A DNA stretch of 8,312 nucleotides from NCBI GenBank assembly GCA_030667105.1, contig DAOUWN010000072.1, positions 1-8,312 of the forward strand. The letters run 5' to 3'. A model generated the notes under the pieces. It saw only the letters and a list, made by a program, of their open reading frames with translations, ran no database searches and was not told where the DNA came from. Origin of the DNA: Deltaproteobacteria bacterium (lineage in GTDB: Bacteria > Desulfobacterota > Desulfobacteria > C00003060). Position 1 is the stretch's first letter; the number at the start of each line of letters is the position of its first letter. Below, in pieces: positions 1 through 4,966 of the stretch. A program made the position numbers and the translations under genes.

Positions 1-75
1 GCAGACACTATGGCAGAAGACATGATAAAAGCTGCCGGTCTTGCGTTAACAAAGACCCATGGGGTAAAGAAATGA
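1..75 (+). CDS. C-terminal tail of upstream gene, possibly dCMP deaminase (partial)
   Basis: Frame 1 is open from the first base and ends at TGA 73-75, giving a 24-residue C-terminus that begins [16 protein letters not shown]. The stop overlaps the nrdR start (ATGA), which suggests translational coupling. The pattern, an acidic and Met-containing helix followed by A-G-L-x-L, resembles the end of dCMP deaminase (ComEB-type) proteins. A deaminase or glyA gene often sits just before nrdR in deltaproteobacteria. Both points are from memory. The tail is too short to prove the family, so the name is tentative. That it is a real coding 3' end is fairly secure from the ATGA junction. Confidence 0.45.
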   Translation, partial: ADTMAEDMIKAAGLALTKTHGVKK

Positions 76-545
76 AATGCCCATATTGCGGTGGCGTCGA
101 CAACAAGGTCATAGATTCGAGGATGACCAAAGAAGGAAACACGATAAGGCGACGCCGGGAATGTTTAGGCTGCGACAGGCGATTCACCACCTATGAACGG
201 GTTGAGCAGCTGCCATTGGTCCTGATCAAGAAAGACGGCAGACGTGAAGCTTTTGCTCGCGCCAAAGTCCTTGCTGGCATTCAAAAGGCGTGCGAAAAAC
301 GAAACATCAGCATCAACACACTCGAACAGTTTGTAGATGAACTGGAGCGGGAACTCCAGGAGATGGGCGAGAAGGAAATCCCCTCATCTGTAGTGGGTGA
401 ACGTATCATGACAAAACTTCACGAATTGGACGACGTGGCATATGTCCGGTTTGCTTCCGTGTACCGGGAATTCAAAGACATCAACGATTTTATGTCTGAA
501 CTCAAAGAATTATTTAGCAGCCGTACGAGAAGCCCCCAGCAATGA
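72..545 (+). CDS. nrdR: Transcriptional repressor NrdR
   Basis: NrdR is a zinc-ribbon/ATP-cone repressor that senses ATP/dATP and represses ribonucleotide reductase operons. The 157-residue length is normal for the family. Residues 3-34 form the zinc ribbon, with CPYC at 3-6 and CLGC at 31-34 supplying the four Cys ligands. Between them lies the basic RRRRE stretch, and RFTTYERVE follows at 37-45. The ATP-cone runs from about 49 to 139, opening with KKDGRREAF at 53-61 and closing with [13 protein letters not shown] at 124-136. The ATG start overlaps the preceding stop by ATGA. No clear Shine-Dalgarno is visible (GGGGTAAAGA is weak), so coupled translation is likely. Position before ribD is typical of deltaproteobacteria. 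I saw no NrdR box in the window, so its targets are elsewhere. Confidence 0.97.
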   Translation: MKCPYCGGVDNKVIDSRMTKEGNTIRRRRECLGCDRRFTTYERVEQLPLVLIKKDGRREAFARAKVLAGIQKACEKRNISINTLEQFVDELERELQEMGEKEIPSSVVGERIMTKLHELDDVAYVRFASVYREFKDINDFMSELKELFSSRTRSPQQ

Positions 546-555
546 CGTGGCAGTG

Positions 556-590
556 TTGGTCATTGGTCATTACTCATTCGTCATTGAACA
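556..590. repeat. Degenerate heptamer tandem repeat, five units
   Basis: Five consecutive 7-bp units lie directly downstream of nrdR: TTGGTCA, TTGGTCA, TTACTCA, TTCGTCA and TTGAACA, with a consensus close to TTNGTCA. The first two are identical and the rest have diverged. The array abuts the left end of the palindromic element at 591. It holds no gene, and I know of no function for it. Confidence 0.6.
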
Positions 591-614
591 TTGATGGTCT
601 CGCAAAAAGTCGTC

Positions 615-634
615 ACTCCGGTGAAAACCGGAGT
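615..634 (+). repeat. GAAA-loop hairpin, left copy
   Basis: ACTCCGGT at 615-622 pairs perfectly with ACCGGAGT at 627-634 around the loop GAAA (623-626). It is not followed by a T-run, so it does not read as an intrinsic terminator of nrdR. It is the left half of the inverted hairpin pair of the 591-757 element. Confidence 0.8.
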
Positions 635-696
635 CCACAGTACCTGCCGCGACAGTGCGCGAGCACGGCGGCGTTGCAACTAACTGATATAACTGG

Positions 697-716
697 ATTC
701 CGGCTTTCGCCGGAAT
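697..716 (-). repeat. GAAA-loop hairpin, right copy (minus strand)
   Basis: ATTCCGGC at 697-704 pairs perfectly with GCCGGAAT at 709-716 around TTTC, which reads GAAA on the minus strand. It is the inverted partner of the hairpin at 615-634, with compensatory stem changes. An A-rich then T-rich stretch follows at 720-736 and can form a further AT hairpin (CAAAAAA/TTTTTTG). On the + strand the T-run lies 15 nt after the stem, which is too far for a standard terminator. Confidence 0.8.
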
Positions 717-734
717 GACAAAAAAATACATTTT

Positions 735-763
735 TTGACTTTTTACGATGGCATCAAGATTAT
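735..763 (+). promoter_or_regulatory. Possible sigma70-type promoter for ribD inside the element end
   Basis: TTGACT at 735-740 is a 5/6 match to the -35 consensus. With a 17-nt spacer, GATTAT at 758-763 is a 4/6 match to the -10. Transcription would begin near 770, just before the AAGGA at 775-779 and the GTG start at 792. The -35 overlaps the right terminal inverted repeat of the palindromic element. The -10 is weak and the call rests on sequence alone. Confidence 0.3.
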
Positions 764-791
764 TAGCATCACTCAAGGATCTTTGATAATC

Positions 792-1898
792 GTGGACGAG
801 ACTTATATGAAAATGGCTCTTTCCCTCGCCGAGCAAGGTCGTGGATGGACTGCTCCCAACCCTATGGTGGGGGCTGTCATTGTGAAAGACGACAAAGTCG
901 TGGGAAAAGGTTTTCATCAGAAAGCAGGCGGGCCCCACGCCGAAATCCACGCGCTTGAAGAAGCCGGCGAGAATGCCAAAGGAGCCACGCTCTATGTAAC
1001 TTTCGAGCCATGTAACCACACAGGTCGTACCCCGCCTTGCACAAAGGCGATATTGAAAGGTGGGGTCAAGCGCGTTGTCGCCGGCATGAAAGATCCCAAC
1101 CCCGGAGTGACTGGCGGAGGCCTTGAATTTCTAAAGAGCCAAGGTCTTGACATAACTATGGGGGTCTGTGAAGAGAAATGTCGACGTCTGAATGAAATCT
1201 TCCTAAAATATATCACCACATCCCTGCCCTTCGTTATTTTGAAGTGCGCTGCCACCCTTGACGGTCGCATTGCCACCCGCACAGGGGATTCCAGGTGGAT
1301 CACCAATCCGCGTTCAAGACAATTCGTCCACGAACTCCGTCATGCAGTCGACGCCGTCATGGTAGGCATAGGCACCGTGGTCAAGGACGACCCTCAGCTC
1401 ACAACCCGACTTGAAGGCCGTAAAGGATCAGATCCTGTCAGGATTGTTCTTGACACACGGCTGTCCATCAGCCCTGAGGCAAGGCTATTGCATCTTGCTT
1501 CAGATTCTGATACTTATATCGTAACCAGCCGCTCTGTTTTGCCGGAAAAAGCAAAGAGCCTTGAAAAGACAGGGGTCCGCCTTTTCGCCATGGACTGCCA
1601 TGAAGGTCGGATTGATCTCAAGGCCTTGGTAAGAGAACTGGGCAAGCTGGAAATCACCAGCTTGCTGATCGAGGGAGGGGCCAGGGTCAATGGCTCGGCA
1701 CTCAGGGCCGGAATCGTAGACAAAATTTGCATGTTTTATGCGCCCAAGATTTGCGGGGGAGACGACGGTGTTCCTGTTTGCGCAGGCCCAGGTGTTGAGC
1801 GCATGGAGCAAAGCATGGGGCTAAAGGATGTCTCTGTCCACCGGTTTGGAGACGACGTGATGGTTGAGGGATATCTTGCGAAAACTGGTAGTGGTTGA
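792..1898 (+). CDS. ribD: Bifunctional diaminohydroxyphosphoribosylaminopyrimidine deaminase / 5-amino-6-(5-phosphoribosylamino)uracil reductase RibD
   Basis: RibD carries out the second and third steps of riboflavin synthesis in the cytosol: pyrimidine deamination, then NADPH-dependent reduction of the ribosyl side chain. Counting from GTG 792, the protein has 368 residues, the usual length. The N-terminal zinc deaminase domain (about 1-145) shows PNPMVGAV at 22-29, HAE at 49-51 and PCNHTGRTPPC at 73-83, so the zinc ligands H49, C74 and C83 and the catalytic E51 are present. The reductase domain starts at KCAATLDGRIA (151-161), followed by RWIT and a GIGTVVKDDPQLTTR segment, then LIEGGARVNGS near the end. 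The open frame extends upstream to a TTG at 735 inside the repeat, but family proteins start M-D-E-x-Y-M, as here at 792. AAGGA lies 12 nt upstream, a long spacing. TTG at 783 is the alternative. ribE follows after 19 bp. Confidence 0.95.
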   Translation: MDETYMKMALSLAEQGRGWTAPNPMVGAVIVKDDKVVGKGFHQKAGGPHAEIHALEEAGENAKGATLYVTFEPCNHTGRTPPCTKAILKGGVKRVVAGMKDPNPGVTGGGLEFLKSQGLDITMGVCEEKCRRLNEIFLKYITTSLPFVILKCAATLDGRIATRTGDSRWITNPRSRQFVHELRHAVDAVMVGIGTVVKDDPQLTTRLEGRKGSDPVRIVLDTRLSISPEARLLHLASDSDTYIVTSRSVLPEKAKSLEKTGVRLFAMDCHEGRIDLKALVRELGKLEITSLLIEGGARVNGSALRAGIVDKICMFYAPKICGGDDGVPVCAGPGVERMEQSMGLKDVSVHRFGDDVMVEGYLAKTGSG

Positions 1899-1917
1899 AT
1901 AACTAAAGGTAAGGCCT

Positions 1918-2568
1918 GTGTTTACGGGAATCATAGAAGGACTTGGCACGGTCAAAGGGGTCACGCCCACGGGCGGAGGGGTCCGCATGGATATCCACAG
2001 CGATTTGCCGCTGGACAGTATCCGTGTTGGTGACAGTATTTCCGTCAGCGGTGCCTGCCTCACGGTAGTACATCTTGAAAAAAGCGCCTTTAAGGTTGAC
2101 GTAGCCCCTGAGACCCTTTCCAAAACCACCTTAGGCCAAGTTAAGCTCGGAAGCAGGGTGAATCTGGAACGGGCCTTGCGCCTTGGCGGTCGCCTTGACG
2201 GCCACCTGGTCACAGGGCATGTGGATGGCACGGGGAGAGTAAAGGCCAAACGACCAGCAGGCAATGCCATGCTTTTTGCTTTTGGCGTTTCAGAAGATCT
2301 TTCCCGTTACATTATTAAAAAGGGCTCTGTTGCCGTTGACGGCATCAGCCTTACCGTGAACGCTTGCGACAGACGTGGCTTTGAAGTAAGCATTATCCCC
2401 CATACAGCCGCTGTGACCACTCTGGGATCCAAGGAAGTGGGGGACATGGTAAATGTCGAGACCGATATGATCGGCAAATACGTGGAACGATTCACACAGC
2501 AAGCCCAAGGGACCCAAAACAGGGCATCGATTGATGAAGCAATGCTTGCAAAAGCAGGATTCGTGTAA
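1918..2568 (+). CDS. ribE: Riboflavin synthase, alpha subunit
   Basis: This enzyme dismutates two molecules of 6,7-dimethyl-8-ribityllumazine into riboflavin and the pyrimidinedione that RibH reuses. The 216 residues form two tandem lumazine-binding barrels. The first starts at the signature MFTGIIEGLG and carries SGACLTV at 44-50. The second starts around GHLVTGHVDG at 95-104 and carries the matching DGISLTV at 141-147, ending near MIGKYVERF. The C-terminal helix (about 195-216) is the usual trimerisation tail. The start is GTG, fixed by the invariant N-terminus; AAAGG at 1905-1909 is the ribosome site. The gene lies in the rib operon and ends with its stop overlapping the Shine-Dalgarno of ribBA. 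It is also called ribC in some species. Confidence 0.97.
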   Translation: MFTGIIEGLGTVKGVTPTGGGVRMDIHSDLPLDSIRVGDSISVSGACLTVVHLEKSAFKVDVAPETLSKTTLGQVKLGSRVNLERALRLGGRLDGHLVTGHVDGTGRVKAKRPAGNAMLFAFGVSEDLSRYIIKKGSVAVDGISLTVNACDRRGFEVSIIPHTAAVTTLGSKEVGDMVNVETDMIGKYVERFTQQAQGTQNRASIDEAMLAKAGFV

Positions 2569-2578
2569 GGAGAAAGAC

Positions 2579-3793
2579 ATGTCACTCATATCTATAGAAC
2601 AAGCCATTGAAGACATGAAGCATGGTAAAATGGTCATTCTCGTGGATGACGAGGACCGCGAAAATGAAGGGGACCTGACCATGGCGGCTGAGAAGGTGAC
2701 ACCAGAGGCCATTAATTTCATGGCCAGATACGGCAGGGGTCTGGTTTGTCTTTCCCTGACACCGGACAAGGCGGATGCCCTGCACTTACGTGCTATGGTG
2801 AAGGACAACACCTCTCGGTTCGAGACTGCTTTTACGGTATCTATAGAGGCGAGGCGTGGCGTGACCACGGGCATTTCCGCCGCGGATAGGGCCACGACCA
2901 TCTTGACCGCCGTGGCAGAGGACGCCAAGCCTCACGATCTGGTTCGTCCCGGACACATATTCCCCCTTCGTGCTCGAAAGGGAGGCGTCATTGTTCGAAG
3001 CGGACAGACAGAAGGTTCTGTCGACCTGGCAAGGCTTGCGGGCCTGAAACCGGCAGGCGTGATCTGTGAGATCATGAACGAAGACGGCACCATGGCTCGA
3101 ATGCCAGACCTGGAAAAGTTCTCCAAAGAGCACAACATCGGAATCTGCACCATTGCGGACCTGATCGAATATCGACTGAGGACCGAGCGTTTTGTCCGTC
3201 CGGTAACCACCACTGTTATCCCCACTTCCATTGCCGGTGAGTTCAAAACAGTTGTTTACGAAAATGATGTGGACAATTTCCTGCACATCGCGCTGGTGAA
3301 AGGGGAAATCGATCCTGCTAAGCCCATCCTTGTCCGTGTCCACTCAGAGTGCCTCACAGGTGACGTATTCGGTTCCATGAGGTGTGATTGCGGTGAACAA
3401 CTTCATGCTGCCATGAAGATGATAGGGGAAGAAGGAACAGGTATTGTTCTATACATACGCCAAGAAGGAAGGGGGATTGGCCTGCTCAACAAGATGAAGG
3501 CCTATGCCCTGCAAGATCAAGGGCATGATACCGTGGAGGCAAATGAACTCCTCGGATTCAAGCCGGACTTGAGAAATTATGGGATCGGCGCTCAAATACT
3601 GGTAGATCTGGGCGTTCGCAAGATGCGCCTGGTAACGAACAACCCCAAGAAGATGGTCGGACTGGAAGGTTATGGCCTCTGTGTGGTGGAGCAAATACCT
3701 ATTGAGATGAAACCCAATGAATATAATCGACGTTCCCTGAGCTGCAAGAAATCGAAGATGGGGCATCTTTTGAAACTCGATGTCAAACGCTAA
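2579..3793 (+). CDS. ribBA: Bifunctional 3,4-dihydroxy-2-butanone 4-phosphate synthase / GTP cyclohydrolase II RibBA
   Basis: RibBA supplies both riboflavin precursors: the RibB domain (about 1-205) makes DHBP from ribulose 5-phosphate, and the RibA domain (about 206-404) opens GTP. RibB shows DDEDRENEGD at 23-32, RPGHIFPL with H126, and CE at 163-164, aligning with the E. coli acidic loop, His136 and Glu174. The position matching E. coli His153, a metal ligand in GHTE, is Gln143 here (SGQTEG, codon CAG at 3005). RibA has its three zinc cysteines at 258, 269 and 271 (SECLTGDVFGSMRCDCG) and RQEGRGIG at 294-301. The ATG at 2579 is chosen because AAGGAG at 2567-2572 precedes it by 6 nt and the protein then starts as the family does; an in-frame upstream extension inside ribE is rejected. 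The fused form is common in bacteria. Confidence 0.96.
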   Translation: MSLISIEQAIEDMKHGKMVILVDDEDRENEGDLTMAAEKVTPEAINFMARYGRGLVCLSLTPDKADALHLRAMVKDNTSRFETAFTVSIEARRGVTTGISAADRATTILTAVAEDAKPHDLVRPGHIFPLRARKGGVIVRSGQTEGSVDLARLAGLKPAGVICEIMNEDGTMARMPDLEKFSKEHNIGICTIADLIEYRLRTERFVRPVTTTVIPTSIAGEFKTVVYENDVDNFLHIALVKGEIDPAKPILVRVHSECLTGDVFGSMRCDCGEQLHAAMKMIGEEGTGIVLYIRQEGRGIGLLNKMKAYALQDQGHDTVEANELLGFKPDLRNYGIGAQILVDLGVRKMRLVTNNPKKMVGLEGYGLCVVEQIPIEMKPNEYNRRSLSCKKSKMGHLLKLDVKR

Positions 3794-3949
3794 GGGTTCA
3801 CGAAGGAATAACTTTGCATTTTTAGGAGTCGAGGCGGACGCATGGCAAGGCGCGAGCAGGGCGAATAGCAGGCTATTTAACCGACGAGCAACGCAGCCAG
3901 GCGGGATGGATCGGCGCATCAAAATGTGAAGTTATTTTTGAGCGAGCCC
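3794..3949. mobile_element. Second miniature palindromic element between ribBA and ribH
   Basis: The 156-bp stretch begins at the base after the ribBA stop and ends just before the AAGGAGG of ribH. Its ends form imperfect terminal inverted repeats: 3794-3822 against 3921-3949 match at 21 of 29 positions, with AATAACTT/AAGTTATT and ATTTT/AAAAT exact. Near the exact centre lies a perfect small palindrome, AATAGC-AG-GCTATT, at 3864-3877. It differs in sequence from the 591-757 element and has no coding capacity. Its core resembles a repeat I remember from Desulfobacterales-type genomes (minus-strand peptide RLNSLLFALLAPCHAS), but no search was run. Mobility is inferred from structure only. Confidence 0.6.
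3864..3877. repeat. Central palindrome of the ribBA-ribH element
   Basis: AATAGC at 3864-3869 and GCTATT at 3872-3877 are exact reverse complements around AG. The centre of this palindrome (3870.5) is within one base of the centre of the surrounding terminal inverted repeats (3871.5), so the whole element could fold as one long imperfect hairpin. Confidence 0.65.
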
Positions 3950-3964
3950 TAAGGAGGAATCACT

Positions 3965-4438
3965 ATGCCAAATGTGTACGAAGGCAAGATAACTGGCGAG
4001 GGGAAAAAATTTGGTGTGATTGTGGGTCGCTTTAATGATTTCATCAGCGATCGACTCCTGGGCGGCGCCCTGGACGCCCTGGTTCGTCACGGGACTAAAG
4101 ACGAAGACATCGACATCGTCAAGGTGCCTGGTTCCTTTGAAATCCCTCTCCTGGCAAAGAAGCTGGCCCAAAAAAAGAAATACGATGCCATTATCTGCCT
4201 TGGAGCCGTGATCCGGGGTTCCACACCCCATTTTGAGTATGTCTCTGCCGAAGTCTCCAAGGGGATCGCTCATGTCTCACTGGAATCAGGCGTTCCGGTC
4301 ATTTTTGGTGTCATTACCACGGACACCCTGGAACAGGCCATAGAGCGGGCCGGCTCAAAGTCCGGAAACAAAGGGTGGACCGCAGCCGTAGCCGCCATGG
4401 AAATGGCCAACCTGGTGGAATCTCTTAACAAACGGTAA
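3965..4438 (+). CDS. ribH: 6,7-dimethyl-8-ribityllumazine synthase
   Basis: RibH condenses 5-amino-6-ribitylaminouracil with DHBP (from RibBA) to give the lumazine that RibE converts to riboflavin. The family forms pentamers or 60-mer shells; which one applies here cannot be read from sequence. The 157 residues are the usual length. Visible motifs are [12 protein letters not shown] at 20-31 (Phe23 stacks on the substrate ring in homologues), VPGSFEIP at 54-61, [14 protein letters not shown] at 80-93 with the catalytic His89, TTDTLEQA at 118-125 and the phosphate-binding Arg128. ATG 3965 is preceded by a very strong AAGGAGG at 3951-3957. This site lies just outside the palindromic element, so ribH keeps its own strong initiation even though it is separated from ribBA by 171 bp. 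Confidence 0.97.
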   Translation: MPNVYEGKITGEGKKFGVIVGRFNDFISDRLLGGALDALVRHGTKDEDIDIVKVPGSFEIPLLAKKLAQKKKYDAIICLGAVIRGSTPHFEYVSAEVSKGIAHVSLESGVPVIFGVITTDTLEQAIERAGSKSGNKGWTAAVAAMEMANLVESLNKR

Positions 4439-4444
4439 CCGGCA

Positions 4445-4879
4445 ATGGGGAGTCGGCGGCGCTCAAGAGAGCTTGCCATGCAGGTTCTTTTTCAGATGGA
4501 CATAAATGACGAGAACTCAAGCGGAACTGTCGAGTTGTTTTGCGAGCATTTTGAAGTATCAAAGACGGCGGTGCCATTCTTTCTTCAACTGGTTGAGGGT
4601 GTCAAGGCGCACCAATACGAAATTGATCGCTTAATCGAACGTTTCTCCGATAATTGGAAAATCGGGCGCATGCCCCATGTGGATCGCAATATTATGAGGG
4701 TGGCTGTTTACGAACTGCTTTACTGCGATGATATTCCGCCGAAGGCTTCCATCAACGAGGCAATAGACATTGGAAAGAAGTTCGGAACCGAGCACTCTTC
4801 AGCCTTTATTAACGGCATTCTGGATAGCATTCGTATTTCCATAGAAGATAAGACGGCTCTGGCCACGGAATCGCCCTAA
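4445..4879 (+). CDS. nusB: Transcription antitermination factor NusB
   Basis: NusB binds boxA RNA together with NusE (ribosomal protein S10) and supports antitermination of rRNA operons. The 144 residues are a normal length. The N-terminus GSRRRSRELAMQVLFQMD (2-19) is the classic basic, Arg-rich start of the all-helical fold. The C-terminal half has IGRMPHVDRNIMRVAVYELLY at 73-93, IPPKASINEAIDIGKKFGTE at 97-116 and the family ending SSAFINGILD (118-127). The gene starts 6 bp after ribH and has no good Shine-Dalgarno of its own, so it is probably translated by coupling to ribH. The ribH-nusB linkage is widespread in bacteria. It is probably the last gene of the rib unit. Confidence 0.96.
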   Translation: MGSRRRSRELAMQVLFQMDINDENSSGTVELFCEHFEVSKTAVPFFLQLVEGVKAHQYEIDRLIERFSDNWKIGRMPHVDRNIMRVAVYELLYCDDIPPKASINEAIDIGKKFGTEHSSAFINGILDSIRISIEDKTALATESP

Positions 4880-4901
4880 CTGGTCCGAATAGACTCTAGC
4901 C

Positions 4902-4927
4902 TCAATTGAGCGAAACGGCTCAATTGA
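4902..4927. terminator. Strong inverted repeat after nusB, possible terminator or regulator site
   Basis: TCAATTGAGC at 4902-4911 and GCTCAATTGA at 4918-4927 are perfect 10-bp reverse complements with a 6-nt loop GAAACG. AGC/GCT at 4898-4900 and 4930-4932 could extend the stem past a bulge. The arm CTCAATTGAG is itself palindromic, so the site can also be read as two repeated operator-like half-sites. No T-run follows, so it is not a standard intrinsic terminator. It separates the rib/nusB unit from the PGK-like gene. Function undecided. Confidence 0.45.
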
Positions 4928-4966
4928 AAGCTGTCTGTTATTCCCGCCGGAAAAGGAAGTCCCTTT

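Larger units (their letters stand above)
591..757. mobile_element. Miniature palindromic (MITE/REP-like) element between nrdR and ribD
   Basis: This 167-bp element is bounded by imperfect 21-bp terminal inverted repeats, 591-611 against 737-757, matching at 17 of 21 positions (outer TTGATG/CATCAA and inner AAAAAGTC/GACTTTTT exact). Just inside lie two copies of one hairpin motif in opposite orientation, at 612-637 (+) and 694-719 (-). Each has a perfect 8-bp stem and, read on its own strand, a GAAA tetraloop. The two copies differ at stem positions by paired changes (C-G to T-A, T-A to C-G), so pairing is kept. The element has no coding capacity and shows no obvious target duplication. Such GNRA-loop repeats, which translate to VIPAKAGIQ on one strand, are widespread in Proteobacteria from memory. 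Mobility is inferred. Confidence 0.7.

Noticed and set aside
615..634. Intrinsic terminator after nrdR
   Set aside because: The stem is good but no T-run follows, and the hairpin is one of an inverted pair belonging to the repeat element.
591..757. CRISPR or phage attachment site
   Set aside because: There are only two hairpin copies, in opposite orientation, with no spacers and no integrase or tRNA nearby.
570..1019. Minus-strand open frame of 149 codons across the nrdR-ribD gap
   Set aside because: It runs through the palindromic element and the antisense of ribD. Its VIPAKAGIQ peptide is a translation of the repeat, not a protein family.
2531..2578. Upstream start for ribBA inside ribE
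   Set aside because: It would add 16 non-homologous residues overlapping ribE. The ATG at 2579 has the Shine-Dalgarno and matches family N-termini.
1821..2928. Minus-strand frames opposite ribE and the start of ribBA
   Set aside because: They are antisense to conserved enzymes, with low-complexity Ser/Pro-rich translations typical of shadows.
3449..3922. Minus-strand open frame over the ribBA end and the following gap
   Set aside because: It is antisense to the RibA domain plus repeat sequence and has no ribosome site or recognisable domain.
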